Assembly (NCBI GenBank): GCA_044372405.1
Contig: JBILRW010000004.1
Coordinates: 1-64,000, forward strand
Direction of reading: 5' to 3'
Source: CANGYM01 sp044372405
Lineage (GTDB): Bacteria; Pseudomonadota; Alphaproteobacteria; JAJTHO01; CANGYM01
DNA: 64,000 nt
Position numbers and translations under genes: made by a program. This document shows positions 35,120 through 45,036 of this stretch, one piece after another (the first letter of the stretch is position 1; each line of letters opens with the position of its first letter). The notes under the pieces were generated by a model that saw only the letters and a program-made list of their open reading frames with translations, ran no database searches and was not told where the DNA came from.

Positions 35120-38100
35120 CTAACCCCCCGCCAAAACCAACGCCCGCGCTGTCCGCAGGTCCATTTTTCCTGTGGACAGCAGCGGGATGGTGTCGGTTTT
35201 CACCATGGCATCGGGGCGGGGCAGCCAGAGATTGGGCAGGCGGCCGGTTTTTTTCAGGGCCTCGTAAAGCGTTTCCGGGGTCAAGGTCTCACTGACAAAC
35301 AGGACCCCCAGACGTTCGCCCTTGCTGGCATCGGGCAGGCTGACCACAACGGCCTGATGGTCCCCCAAAACGGCGTGGATTTCTTCCTCGATTTTCCCAT
35401 GGGGCACCATTTCGCCGCCCATTTTGCTGAATCGGCTCAGGCGGTCTGTGATGATCAAAAACCCATCGGGGTCCAGTTTTCCAATATCGCCCGTGTCATA
35501 CCAACCGTCCTTCATGACAGAGGCCGTCCTGTCCGGATCATTGTAATAGCCCTGCATTTGGGAGGGACTTTTGATAAAAATCCGGCCTTCCTGATCGGGG
35601 GGCAAGATCGTATCGCTTTCCAGATCCAAAATCCGAACGCTGACGCCTGGGATGGGTTTGCCCACACTGCCCAGGCGGGTTCCTTTGTGCTGCAGGCCCC
35701 CGTGCTGAATATCCGGAACATTTACCGATACGACGGGGCCCAGCTCGGTGGTGCCATAGCCCTCTAAAACATGGGCCTGGGGCAACGCGGCCGCCAATTT
35801 TTCCGCCGTTTCGGCGGTGAGTTTTTCACCGCCCACAATGACCAGTTTCAGGCTGGCCAGCTCGCCTTCTTTGGCGGTGGTTGTGTAGGTGCGAACAAAG
35901 GTGGGGGTGGCCACAATCAGGCCGCATTTTTCTTTGTGAATCGTGCGCACCACGGTTTTGGCATCCAGGGGGTTGGGGTGATACACCACGCGCCGCCCCG
36001 TAATGGCCGGCAACCACAGGCACGCCGTTAAGCCAAAGGAATGGAAAAACGGCAAAATCCCCATCAGGGTTAATTCGGTTTTCGTTTCACTTTCTCCCTC
36101 CGCCTGTTCCAGCAAAACGCCGATGCTTTCGATGTTGGCGATGATGTTTTGGTGCGACAGGGCAACGGCCTTGGGCGTTCCCGTGCTGCCGCTGGAAAAC
36201 AGCAGGACCGCTGTATCGTTTTTATGGCCGCGCACCCACAGAGATTTTAACAAAAACGTGGGAAACAACGCCACTTGCACCAAAGCTACGAGTTTTCCGA
36301 CCTTGGAAAGGGTAGCCGGCATATCCTCAAGAAAAACCATGCGGTCATCGGGGGCGATGTTTGCCTTTTCAATAAAGGTCCTTGAGGTGATGATGGTGGT
36401 GGCGGAGAGGGTTTTTAGGGCCGTGGCCAGGGCCTCCGCCCCCAAAGAAAAGTTTAGATTCACGGCAACCTTGCCCTGCATCACCGCCGCGATATTCACC
36501 AAAGCCCCCCCCACCGTCGCGGGCAGTAAAATGGGAATGTTACCGCCGGAGGTATTTTTTTTCAGCCATAGCCCAATCAGCCGCGCCCCCACCAGGGCCC
36601 GAAAGCCGGTGCATTTTTTTCCCGTGGTATCGGAAAAAATCGTATCCCGAAAATGTCGCCGCATCTGGGTGACAAAACGTCCCCCCAGGGTGTCCTTATC
36701 AGCATAGCGCAGCGGGATGGCATCGGTGCCCAGCTCGGAAACGATATGTTCCAGTTCCCAGGCCTGGGTTTGCGCCGGCACAGCCTGTCCCACGGAAACC
36801 GTGACGGGATAGGGGATTTGTTTGGGCCATTTTTTGAAAAAACGGCGACCGGAAAAGCTGAAAATGCTGCCCCATAACCGCTCCAGATGGACCGGCAGGA
36901 TGTCCACATCCATCCCGTCGACCAATTTTTCAACGCCGCGTTTAAAGGGATAGAGATGACCCGTGCGGCTGAGGACGCCTTCGGGAAAAATGCAGATAAC
37001 ACCCCCTTCGCGCAGGCGCTCCCGCGCTGTTTCCAGGCCCTGGCGTGTCTCCCCCACGGCCCCACTGCCAAAGGGAATGGCACCGGCCGCCGTTAAACAA
37101 AAACGGGTCAGGGGTTTTTTCCAGAACTTGGCCAAGACCAGAAAATGCACCCGCTTGGGCGCCATCATACTGATCACCAGCCCATCAATAAACGTGACGT
37201 GATTGGCAATAATCACGGTGGGCCGCGTCAGGGGGGGGAATTTTCCCTTCTCCAGGCCTGGCCCCACCAAGGTGACCCGATAAATGCCGCGCATGACTGC
37301 GTAAAGAAGAGATTCCAGGGCATCCTGCAACAATTTGGGATAGGCCATAACGCCCAGCGCAAGCCCGAACAGCACAATCACCCCACTGGCGGTAATCATG
37401 CCAGAGGCACTGAGGCCCACCTGGGTTCCCAAAAGCCAGAATAAGCCCGAGGCCAGCAAAACCCCCATCATATCAAAAAAATTATTCACGGCCATAACCT
37501 GGCCCCGCTGATCATCGGGGGATTCCTTTTGCATCAGGGTCACCACCGGCACAATAAACAGCCCGGCCCCCAAACCCGCCAGCGTAATCCAAAACGCCGT
37601 ATCCCAATATCCCGTGGCAAACAATCCGCACGCGATACAGGCCAGTCCCATAATCACCGCGCCCCAGACAATCAGGGTTTTGCGAATGCTTTTGCCCAAA
37701 ATATAACCGGCGGCGATGCTGCCAATTCCAATACCCACCGCCAGAAAGGAAAACAGCGATGCGGCCTTGGCATCACTCAACCCCAAATGGGTGGTGCCGA
37801 GCAAAATCAGGGACAGATAAATGAGTGCCCCCAGCATCCAATACACCGCGCTGCCGGATAAGGCCCCGATTAAGCTCCGGCGTGTCTTCACAAGGGGCCA
37901 CGCATGAACGATTTCCCCAAAGGGGTTGAGATCAAAGGGCTTACTGGGATTAAAAAGGGTCGTTGTGGGGGCAAACAAACACAAAACGGTGCCGATCACC
38001 GCCAGGGCCGTTAAAATCACCCCAATAATAATGGGGTTATGCTGAAAAACCTGCCACATCACACCGCCGGCCAAAGAGCCCGTGATAATGGCCACAAAGG

Positions 38101-38551
38101 TGAGCATATTCAGATACCCATTGGCTTTGGGCCAATCCTCGGGCTTCATCCATTCCGGCAAAATCCCGTATTTTGACGGGCTGAAAAATGTTGCCTGAAC
38201 CGCCGTAAAAAACAGCGTCATCATCAGCAAATCCATGCGATGGGGGGCCCATATAAAAATGACCAATGCCGCCCCCATGGCCACAATTTCAACGGCTTTG
38301 CTGAGTTTTAAGACACGGCTTTTCGGGTATCGATCCGTCAAATACCCCGCGTACCCCGAAAACAACACAAACGGCAAAATGGACAGGGCGCTGATGACGG
38401 ATAAATAGGTCTTTTGCTGATTGGGATCCGTGAACATGGCCACAGAGGCCAGGGACAACACCAGCTTAAAGGCATTATCATTAAACGCCCCCAAAAACTG
38501 GGCCGCCAGAAAACACAAAAAACGCGGGTGAAACGGATGGATTTTGATCAT
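35120..38551 (-). CDS. aas: Three-domain MFS / acyltransferase / acyl-ACP synthetase (LplT-Aas type)
   Basis: The 1,143 residues contain, in order, an LplT-like MFS lysophospholipid flippase (about 1-410), a PlsC-type acyltransferase with NHVTFID and FPEGVLSRTG (about 430-620) and an AMP-forming acyl-ACP synthetase with LLFSSGSTGTPKAVALSH and YDTGDIGKLDPDG. Together they import, re-acylate and so repair lysophospholipids. E. coli encodes lplT and aas separately; the triple fusion is known in other proteobacteria. The gene appears intact and ends near a repeat remnant (35065-35090). Confidence 0.92.
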   Translation of the reverse strand: MIKIHPFHPRFLCFLAAQFLGAFNDNAFKLVLSLASVAMFTDPNQQKTYLSVISALSILPFVLFSGYAGYLTDRYPKSRVLKLSKAVEIVAMGAALVIFIWAPHRMDLLMMTLFFTAVQATFFSPSKYGILPEWMKPEDWPKANGYLNMLTFVAIITGSLAGGVMWQVFQHNPIIIGVILTALAVIGTVLCLFAPTTTLFNPSKPFDLNPFGEIVHAWPLVKTRRSLIGALSGSAVYWMLGALIYLSLILLGTTHLGLSDAKAASLFSFLAVGIGIGSIAAGYILGKSIRKTLIVWGAVIMGLACIACGLFATGYWDTAFWITLAGLGAGLFIVPVVTLMQKESPDDQRGQVMAVNNFFDMMGVLLASGLFWLLGTQVGLSASGMITASGVIVLFGLALGVMAYPKLLQDALESLLYAVMRGIYRVTLVGPGLEKGKFPPLTRPTVIIANHVTFIDGLVISMMAPKRVHFLVLAKFWKKPLTRFCLTAAGAIPFGSGAVGETRQGLETARERLREGGVICIFPEGVLSRTGHLYPFKRGVEKLVDGMDVDILPVHLERLWGSIFSFSGRRFFKKWPKQIPYPVTVSVGQAVPAQTQAWELEHIVSELGTDAIPLRYADKDTLGGRFVTQMRRHFRDTIFSDTTGKKCTGFRALVGARLIGLWLKKNTSGGNIPILLPATVGGALVNIAAVMQGKVAVNLNFSLGAEALATALKTLSATTIITSRTFIEKANIAPDDRMVFLEDMPATLSKVGKLVALVQVALFPTFLLKSLWVRGHKNDTAVLLFSSGSTGTPKAVALSHQNIIANIESIGVLLEQAEGESETKTELTLMGILPFFHSFGLTACLWLPAITGRRVVYHPNPLDAKTVVRTIHKEKCGLIVATPTFVRTYTTTAKEGELASLKLVIVGGEKLTAETAEKLAAALPQAHVLEGYGTTELGPVVSVNVPDIQHGGLQHKGTRLGSVGKPIPGVSVRILDLESDTILPPDQEGRIFIKSPSQMQGYYNDPDRTASVMKDGWYDTGDIGKLDPDGFLIITDRLSRFSKMGGEMVPHGKIEEEIHAVLGDHQAVVVSLPDASKGERLGVLFVSETLTPETLYEALKKTGRLPNLWLPRPDAMVKTDTIPLLSTGKMDLRTARALVLAGG

Positions 38552-38569
38552 GAAGCGTCCTGAAAACGG

Positions 38570-39181
38570 TTAAGCGCTAAGGCGCACAAAGAGAAATTTT
38601 GTGTATTCTCTGATGGGGCCCCACCAGGCGTTGGGGTCTTTCCAACGACCCTCTTGAAATAACGGCTCAATCAACAGGGGATGGGGGGTGATGATGCGAT
38701 CCGGCAGGGCCTTTTTAAATAAAATCATGGCCCGGGGCAAATGGAGATCATCCGTCACCAAAATCAGATGATTGATTTTCTGGTTACGCACCCACGCCGC
38801 CGTTTGTTCGGCATTTTGAACCGTATTACGGGCCACACTGTCAAAAATGACACAACAGGCCATTTTGGCCGCCGGAATTTTCCCCCGTTCAATCAATTCT
38901 GTTTTTTTAACATCCGGGTGAACGCCGGAAACATAAAAAAAGCGGGCGTGGCCCTCTTGGAACAACCGCAGCCCCTCATCAATGCGCCCCTGACGACCGG
39001 TTAAAACAACGATGGCATCGGCAGAGGCTGTGGGTAACGTCCGATCCGTGGGCAGGGTTTGCATAAACACAAAAAACCCCAGGGTGTAGAGCAACACCAC
39101 GACATTAAAAAGAGAGGAGAGAATAAAAAACATGGCTGCAAAGCGCGTGTGAGAAACTGCTTTTCCAAAAACGAGAGGCAT
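38570..39181 (-). CDS. YdcF/SanA-like DUF218 protein
   Basis: The start MPLVFGKAVS at 39181 gives 203 residues; upstream codons lie in a family A element. After an N-terminal membrane helix comes the DUF218 domain: DAIVVLTGRQGRIDEGLRLF, VSGVHP, SVARNTVQNAEQTAAWV and LILVTDDLHLPRAM. Relatives (SanA, ElyC, YdcF) act on envelope or polyprenyl carrier metabolism. It is transcribed in the same direction as, and just upstream of, the aas gene. Confidence 0.85.
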   Translation of the reverse strand: MPLVFGKAVSHTRFAAMFFILSSLFNVVVLLYTLGFFVFMQTLPTDRTLPTASADAIVVLTGRQGRIDEGLRLFQEGHARFFYVSGVHPDVKKTELIERGKIPAAKMACCVIFDSVARNTVQNAEQTAAWVRNQKINHLILVTDDLHLPRAMILFKKALPDRIITPHPLLIEPLFQEGRWKDPNAWWGPIREYTKFLFVRLSA

Positions 39182-39232
39182 ACTAGCACAGGGGGCCTGC
39201 AAAAAGAATGTGAAAGTTTTTGGCAGGTGGGG

Positions 39233-39352
39233 ATCTAAAACCCTCAATTTTTCGTCATTGCGAGCCTCCGTAGGAGGCGTGGCAATCCAGGATTTCGGGA
39301 GCTGTAGCTTTTCTGGATTGCTTCGCTGCGTTCGCAAAGACGGTTTAAGAGT
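39233..39352. repeat. Family A palindromic element, copy 7
   Basis: The ends TCTAAAACCCTCAATTTTTC and AAGACGGTTTAAGAG are degenerate forms of the CACCTCTA-end type. The core GTCATTGCGAGCCTCCGTAG is intact. It lies between the divergent ydcF-like gene and phaC. Confidence 0.8.
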
Positions 39353-39457
39353 TGTCTTAAAAAAAACCTTTAAAAAAACGATGCCTTCTTAAGGTTTATG
39401 GTCTAGAATGCCCCCACAACAGAAACAATGAATGTTTTTTTTAAGGAGACCTACGGC

Positions 39458-41251
39458 ATGACCACTTCTGCCTCTAACGAATCTAAGAATCCTGATCCCG
39501 CGATTCCCTTTGTATCCCCCGCTGCCATGGCGGATGTGATGAAAAGGGCCCAGGAGGTTGCCGCCGATTTTCTGGCGCGTCACGCCGGCACGCAATCCAA
39601 TGACATGTCCCATTTGTTGGAGGCCTTTGGGGCCTTTTACGGCAAGATTCTCAGCAATCCATTGTACCTGTATCAATCCCAGATTGATTTTTGGAAAAAC
39701 TATTTTACGCTTTGGCAACGCACCAGCGAGCGCATGCTGGGCGCCGCTGAATCCACCGATCCCGTGGCCGTGCCTGAGGCGGGGGATAGACGTTTCTCTG
39801 ATCCTTTATGGCAAGAAAACGCGGTGTTTGATTTTATTAAACAGACGTATTTGCTCACCTCTCACTGGGTCAATGGCTTGGTGAAAAATGTTGAGGGGCT
39901 GGATGACAAAACGTCTCAAAAAATTGCCTTTTATACCAAGCAACTGGTGGATGCGGCCTCGCCCACCAACTTTGCCATGACCAACCCGGCGGTGCTGCGG
40001 GAAACCTTGGCGACCGGCGGGGAAAATTTACTGAAGGGGTTTCAAAACCTGCTGGCGGATTTGGAACGCGGTGAGGGTCAACTGGCCATTAGCATGACCG
40101 ATTATAACGCCTTTGAGGTCGGTAAAAATCTGGCCACCACCCCGGGTAAGGTTGTGTTTGAGAGCCCCCTGTTCCAATTGATTCAATACGCCCCCAGCAC
40201 AAAGACTGTCTTTAAAAACCCGCTGCTCATTATGCCGCCCTGGATCAATAAATTTTATATTTTGGATCTTCAGGCCAAAAATTCCTTTATCAAATGGGCT
40301 GTGGATCAGGGGCATACCGTGTTTATCATGTCCTGGGCCAATCCCGGGCCGGATTTGGTGGATACAACCTTTGAAGATTACATGATGGCGGGTTATACGG
40401 CGTTAAAACAAATTGAAACCCTCACCGGGAACCCGTCTGTTAATGTCATCGGGTACTGTATTGGTGGCACGGCCTTGGCCGCACTGCTGGCGTGGTTGCA
40501 GGCGAAGAAAGAGGAAAAACGCGTGGCCTCCGCGACGTTTTTCACCACACTGATGGATTTTTCAGAGCCTGGCGATTTGGGTGTCTTTATTGACGAACAG
40601 CAAGTTTCCGCTCTGGAAAAGAAAATGGCCGCCAGCGGTGGGTATCTTGAGGGCCGCGATATGGCCACCACCTTTAACCTGCTGCGCTCCAACGATCTGA
40701 TTTGGTCCTTTGTGGTCAATAACTATATGATGGGCAAGGATCCCTTCCCCTTTGATCTGCTGTACTGGAATTCTGATTCCACCCGCTTGCCGGGGAAAAT
40801 GCACAGCTTTTACCTGCGCACCATGTATATGCAAAACAAGCTGATTGAAAAAAATGGCATCACGCTGGCCGGTGTGCCCATTGATTTACGCACCATCAAA
40901 ACCCCCAGTTATTGGGTGTCCACCCGTGAAGATCACATTGCCCCCTGGCGAGCGACCTATACCACCACGCAGTTGTTTGCGGGGGAAAAGACCTTTTTGC
41001 TAGCAGGTTCCGGTCACATTGCGGGCATTATCAACCCCCCAGAAAAAAACAAATACGGCTATTGGCTGAACAAGGCCCTGCCCCCCCGTCCCGAAGATTG
41101 GCTGAAAAACGCCGTTGAATCCAAGGGATCCTGGTGGCCCCAGTGGCAAAAATGGGCGGCGGAAAAAGGCGGCGAACAGATCCCGGCCCCCGCTTTACCG
41201 GCCAAGGGTGAGCCTGCCCCCGGACGGTATGTTACTGTGCGGTATGGTTGA
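39458..41251 (+). CDS. phaC: Class I poly(R)-hydroxyalkanoate synthase
   Basis: PhaC polymerises 3-hydroxyacyl-CoA into storage granules. AAGGAG stands before the ATG at 39458, giving 597 residues. The PhaC N-terminal domain is followed by the alpha/beta hydrolase core with the lipase-like box GYCIGG (nucleophile C334), the aspartate in STREDHIAPW and the histidine in GSGHIAGIINPP. The size and C-terminal extension fit class I. No phasin or phaR gene is adjacent; a thiolase is at 1.5 kb. Confidence 0.96.
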   Translation: MTTSASNESKNPDPAIPFVSPAAMADVMKRAQEVAADFLARHAGTQSNDMSHLLEAFGAFYGKILSNPLYLYQSQIDFWKNYFTLWQRTSERMLGAAESTDPVAVPEAGDRRFSDPLWQENAVFDFIKQTYLLTSHWVNGLVKNVEGLDDKTSQKIAFYTKQLVDAASPTNFAMTNPAVLRETLATGGENLLKGFQNLLADLERGEGQLAISMTDYNAFEVGKNLATTPGKVVFESPLFQLIQYAPSTKTVFKNPLLIMPPWINKFYILDLQAKNSFIKWAVDQGHTVFIMSWANPGPDLVDTTFEDYMMAGYTALKQIETLTGNPSVNVIGYCIGGTALAALLAWLQAKKEEKRVASATFFTTLMDFSEPGDLGVFIDEQQVSALEKKMAASGGYLEGRDMATTFNLLRSNDLIWSFVVNNYMMGKDPFPFDLLYWNSDSTRLPGKMHSFYLRTMYMQNKLIEKNGITLAGVPIDLRTIKTPSYWVSTREDHIAPWRATYTTTQLFAGEKTFLLAGSGHIAGIINPPEKNKYGYWLNKALPPRPEDWLKNAVESKGSWWPQWQKWAAEKGGEQIPAPALPAKGEPAPGRYVTVRYG

Positions 41252-41267
41252 GGAAGCAGGCGTTTCT

Positions 41268-42446
41268 CTAACGGATAATGCCTTCTTGGTTGTGGTTGAG
41301 GGCAACACCAAACTCTGGGGCAAACCAGGGGGTTAACCCAAACAACTCCTCGTTTTGCTGTTTTTGTCTTTCCTGATAGTTTCTAAGACAGGTTTGTGAG
41401 GTTTGGGCCATGCTTTCTAAAATGGCGCGGCGTGTTGTTTCTGGTTGTAATATCTGAAGGCTGCCCCCCTCGGTTGCGGTCACTATGACCTTTATTTTGC
41501 TATCATCCAGAAAGGCGTTTAGCCCCCGTCCCCCTGGAAGAAGCAGATTAATCGTTCCTGACTCATCCACCGTTAAGGAATCATCGCCTGCTTGACAGGA
41601 TCCCCCCAGTTCATTAAGGTTACGAACTGTTGTATTGTAGAGATCTTTATTGCCTGTGGTGATATTGGCAAGAAGCATAATACCACCAGCAATCCCACAA
41701 GCAGTAAAAAAAGCCTGATTGTTTTCTGAAGTAAGTTTAGACCTGATCGCGCTCCTGTCCTGATCATACGCCCCCAGGGGATACGTTTCACCCATGGTTT
41801 GTTTGAGATGCTTCAGTAATAAACCCAGTTTATCATCGGTCTTGGGGTATCTGTCAAATATTCCCCCAACGATATTGCGGGGCCAAAGCGAAAGCTGTTG
41901 GCCTTCAGAGGAAAATGCGTTGTGCCGTATCCTTGAGATAAAGAAATCCCGGAATGGGTGGTTTTCCCCCATAGCCTTTTTCAGGTCATCAAAAAATCGT
42001 TCTACTTTCGTTCCTTCACCGTTTTTAGGGTATCGTTCTTCTATGAGCTTGGTAAGAGCTATCTGAAAAGTGACTATGTTTTCTTCTGAAAAAGGCTCGG
42101 TCATTTCAGAGATAGAATCATCGTTAAGCAACGTAGAAATAGCCTTCAGAGTATCGTCCCTTTGCCTGCCGGTCAACGCAGGGGAACCGATATACAAGCA
42201 TAGGTTATCCACTTCAAATGCAGAAGAGCCAATATCAGTATGAGCAAAACCAAGACCAAAACTATGGTTGATAGTATGACATGCAAGCAGATTATTCAGG
42301 GCTTCTGCCAAGGCTTCTCTTTGCTCATCAGGAAGGTTACGTATATGGTTGACCAATACATCAGCCTCTTGTGAGCTTCCTACTCTTTGCCTAATCTCTA
42401 AAAATTTGGGAAGCACTGAAAAAATGTCGTTAGGAATGCCCTTCAT
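41268..42446 (-). CDS. Hypothetical protein, relatively AT-rich
   Basis: I do not recognise this 392-residue protein. It is mostly helical and soluble, with one hydrophobic stretch near the C-terminal third (FFTACGIAGGIMLLANIT). Two similar blocks, each containing RYPK followed by a helical stretch and MGE (near FDDLKKAMGENHPF and LLKHLKQTMGETYPL), suggest an internal repeat. Base composition is more AT-rich than the neighbouring phaC, consistent with acquisition. It converges on phaC with a 16-bp gap. Confidence 0.55.
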   Translation of the reverse strand: MKGIPNDIFSVLPKFLEIRQRVGSSQEADVLVNHIRNLPDEQREALAEALNNLLACHTINHSFGLGFAHTDIGSSAFEVDNLCLYIGSPALTGRQRDDTLKAISTLLNDDSISEMTEPFSEENIVTFQIALTKLIEERYPKNGEGTKVERFFDDLKKAMGENHPFRDFFISRIRHNAFSSEGQQLSLWPRNIVGGIFDRYPKTDDKLGLLLKHLKQTMGETYPLGAYDQDRSAIRSKLTSENNQAFFTACGIAGGIMLLANITTGNKDLYNTTVRNLNELGGSCQAGDDSLTVDESGTINLLLPGGRGLNAFLDDSKIKVIVTATEGGSLQILQPETTRRAILESMAQTSQTCLRNYQERQKQQNEELFGLTPWFAPEFGVALNHNQEGIIR

Positions 42447-42685
42447 AAAAATACCCTGCTAAAAATTAAAGTCTGTTCCCCAACATACAAACGTTTCCGG
42501 AGGAAAGATGTGACGGATGTCACATCTGGGAGGGATTTTTACGATTTTTTTCTTCCTTTCGGGAGGGGGGATATTGGTTCAGGCGATGGGATCGGAAACG
42601 GGTCCCAAAGTCAGGCACACCCCGAAAAAATTTCCCAAAGCCCCCCTTGCATCCGGGGGACGTTTTTGCTAAAGCTATGGGCAAT
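42447..42685. other. Intergenic region before tRNA-Ala
   Basis: There is no gene here. It must contain the promoter region of the hypothetical gene on the minus strand and that of tRNA-Ala on the plus strand. GATGTGACGGATGTCACATC near 42505-42525 is a short palindrome of possible operator type. Confidence 0.4.
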
Positions 42686-42761
42686 GGGGGTGTAGCTCAG
42701 CTGGGAGAGCGCCTGCTTTGCACGCAGGAGGTCATCGGTTCAATCCCGTTCACCTCCACCA
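42686..42761 (+). tRNA. tRNA-Ala (anticodon TGC)
   Basis: The acceptor GGGGGTG pairs with CACCTCC, the anticodon stem CCTGC/GCAGG encloses TTTGCAC (anticodon TGC), the T-arm carries GGTTCAATCCC and CCA is encoded. In most bacteria tRNA-Ala(TGC) lies between 16S and 23S; here it is free-standing, 6.5 kb from the 23S gene. Confidence 0.97.
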
Positions 42762-43167
42762 TATTTTTTTAGGACGCCTGGAAAAACCTGAACTTTTCGT
42801 CAAAAATTTCCTGACCTTATCACCCTACGAAATGGAAAATCTCTGGTACAAATGCTGATTTTCTCGTCATGCTGCGCATCGTCGTAGCATCCAGGTGGAT
42901 TCGCCACTGACGTGCGGATGACGATTAGAAATGAACAGCCCTGGCGCCCCCAATGGAAAACCTTGCAACACGCGGGACCCTTTGATATACCTGTCGCATC
43001 TGAAGAGTATCGCTGGCTGCGCGTTCGCCTTAGCCTTATTTGTGTACATTTCGTACACGGCACTCGGCTGCGGCGATGCTCGCCTACCGATACTCTCCAT
43101 CTGCAATAGGTATAGCCTCAGGCTCTACTGTGACAAAGATCCCTGCACCGTTCATAAAAATCAAAAA
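42762..43167. repeat. Gene-free region with palindromic repeat elements
   Basis: CGTCATGCTGCG to GGATGACG (about 42867-42924) looks like a short member of the GTCAT...ATGAC palindromes. A second element has arms CCTGTCGCATCTGAAGAG (from 42989) and, inverted, CTCTCCATCTGCAATAGG (to 43109), each bordered by GTATCG or its complement. Reading frames cross the region, but their codons follow the repeats and I do not consider them genes. Confidence 0.6.
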
Positions 43168-43869
43168 ATGCCCGACTTTTCCCCCGATTTTTTATTCTTT
43201 CATGCGCCCGCCTTAATGAAGGGGGCCATGACCACGATACAGTTGGGGGTGTTGTCCTTTGGGCTTAGTTTGATGCTGGGGCTGGTTTGGGCCATGATCC
43301 GCCTGTACGGCGCGCCTGTGTTTGCCAAACCCGCGCGTGCGTTGGCGTTGTTTTTTCGCGGTATGCCGGAACTTTTGATCATCCTGGTTATTTATTACCT
43401 GCATGGTCCTGTTTTGGATTTTGTGACATGGGGACGGGTGGATCAATTATCGCCCTTTACCTCGGGCGTTTTGGCCCTTTCTTTGTGTTATGGCGCCTAT
43501 GCCAGTGAGGTGATTCGTTACGCCCTTTTAACCATCCCCATTCACCAGATCGAAGCCGCAGACGCCTTTGCGCTGTCGCCAGAGCGTCGCTTTATCCGGA
43601 TTGTTTTGCCCCAGGCAACCTTTCGATCGTTAAAGGGTCTCACCAATCTTTTTTTATCCTTGATGAAGGACACAGCCCTGCTTTCCGTCATCAGTGTGCC
43701 TGAATTGATTCGCATGACCCACCTCAGCATTGCCTCGGCCAAGCATCCGTTTACCTTTTATATGCTGGCGGCGCTTTTATACTTGCTCATGACGTCCTTT
43801 GTCCTGATTGTTATGGGTATTTTGGATCGTGTTTATTTTTACCGCTTTGTGGATGAGGAACGACGTTAA
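43168..43869 (+). CDS. Polar amino acid ABC transporter permease (HisM/ArtM family)
   Basis: The start at 43168 (MPDFSPDF) gives 233 residues; a longer in-frame start would run through repeats. There are five membrane helices. The EAA loop is EAADAFALSPERRFIRIVLPQA, which contacts the ATPase. An arginine/lysine/histidine/opine-type role is plausible. The binding protein, second permease and ATPase are not adjacent. The stop overlaps the metC start as TAATG. Confidence 0.88.
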   Translation: MPDFSPDFLFFHAPALMKGAMTTIQLGVLSFGLSLMLGLVWAMIRLYGAPVFAKPARALALFFRGMPELLIILVIYYLHGPVLDFVTWGRVDQLSPFTSGVLALSLCYGAYASEVIRYALLTIPIHQIEAADAFALSPERRFIRIVLPQATFRSLKGLTNLFLSLMKDTALLSVISVPELIRMTHLSIASAKHPFTFYMLAALLYLLMTSFVLIVMGILDRVYFYRFVDEERR

Positions 43870-45011
43870 TGCTGCACCCAGAAACCCGCCTGACCCATTT
43901 GGCCCGGGATTCCCGTCGTTTTGATGGGGCGGTGAATTTGCCCGTGATGCGGGCCTCGACGGTTTTGTTTGATGACACCGAGCATTTAAAAGCCACAGAA
44001 AAAACATGGCACCAAAAACCGTACTATGGCCGTCACGGCCTGACCCCCACCTTTGCCTTTGAAGACGCCGTGGCCAGCTTGGAAAAGGGATACAGAGGCA
44101 TTGCCGTAGAATCCGGACTGGCGGCCTTAACGTGCGCGTTTTCAGCCTTTTTAAAAAGTGGGGATCATGTTTTGATTCACGATGCGGCCTATGGTCCTGT
44201 GCGCCATTACTGCGATGATGTGCTGCAGCGTTTTGGGATTGAGGTGAGCTATTATTCCCCCCAAAATCCTATCGCTCCCCTGATTCAGCCCAACACGCGG
44301 GTGCTGCATTTAGAGGCCCCCGGGTCCATTACCTTTGAAATGCAGGACATTCCGGCCCTTTGCGCCCTGGCACGAGAAAACAATATCATAACGCTGATGG
44401 ATAATACCTGGGCGACACCCCTTTATTTCCAAGCCTGCGCCGCCGGTGTGGATGTTGTGATTCATGCGGCCACGAAATATTTTGTGGGGCACTCCGATGC
44501 CATGCTGGGCGTGATTGTGGCCAGGGATGAATCCCTGTATCACTCCCTAAAAACCAACGCCGCCCGCCATGGCCATCACGCCGCGCCGGATGATATTTTT
44601 TTGGCCCTGCGCGGGATGCGCACCCTGGCCGTTCGGTTGGCCCGTCACCAGGAAACAGCCCGATTGCTGATGGATTATTTGGCGGATCATCCGGCGGTGA
44701 TACGGATTTTATCCCCCGCCCATCCCAGCCATGGGGGTCACAACCTGTGGAAACGGGATTTTTCCGGCGCCAGCGGCCTTTTTTCCTGTGTCGTTAACAT
44801 GACCTACGAAGACCTTTGTGCCGCAGTCAACCGTCTGACCCTTTTTGGCCTGGGCTATAGCTGGGGGGGATTTGAATCCCTGGCCGTCCCGTTTGATATG
44901 CGCCGCGCACGCACCGCCCTTGCCTGGACAGAGGGCCCTGTCCTGCGGCTTCATGCGGGCCTGGAACATCCGGATGATTTGATTGCGGATCTGAAAAACG
45001 CTTTGTCGTGA
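43869..45011 (+). CDS. metC: Cystathionine beta-lyase
   Basis: MetC cleaves cystathionine to homocysteine in methionine synthesis. The 380-residue Cys/Met metabolism PLP enzyme shows PYYGRHGLTPT, ESGLAALTCA, MDNTWATPLYF and the PLP lysine K203 in HAATKYFVGHSDAML, the beta-lyase-type version of the motif. It overlaps the upstream ABC permease gene, suggesting the transporter may import a sulfur amino acid. Gamma-synthase activity is less likely but not excluded. Confidence 0.9.
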   Translation: MLHPETRLTHLARDSRRFDGAVNLPVMRASTVLFDDTEHLKATEKTWHQKPYYGRHGLTPTFAFEDAVASLEKGYRGIAVESGLAALTCAFSAFLKSGDHVLIHDAAYGPVRHYCDDVLQRFGIEVSYYSPQNPIAPLIQPNTRVLHLEAPGSITFEMQDIPALCALARENNIITLMDNTWATPLYFQACAAGVDVVIHAATKYFVGHSDAMLGVIVARDESLYHSLKTNAARHGHHAAPDDIFLALRGMRTLAVRLARHQETARLLMDYLADHPAVIRILSPAHPSHGGHNLWKRDFSGASGLFSCVVNMTYEDLCAAVNRLTLFGLGYSWGGFESLAVPFDMRRARTALAWTEGPVLRLHAGLEHPDDLIADLKNALS

Positions 45012-45036
45012 TTTTAGGGCGTGTTCATAATCTCGC

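Noticed and set aside
38570..39337. Longer start for the YdcF-like protein at 39337
   Set aside because: The extra 52 codons read through a family A palindrome, whereas MPLVFGKAVS at 39181 directly precedes the family's membrane helix.
42931..43167. N-terminal extension of the ABC permease upstream of 43168
   Set aside because: These codons translate the palindromic element region. The family's N-terminus begins near the ATG at 43168.
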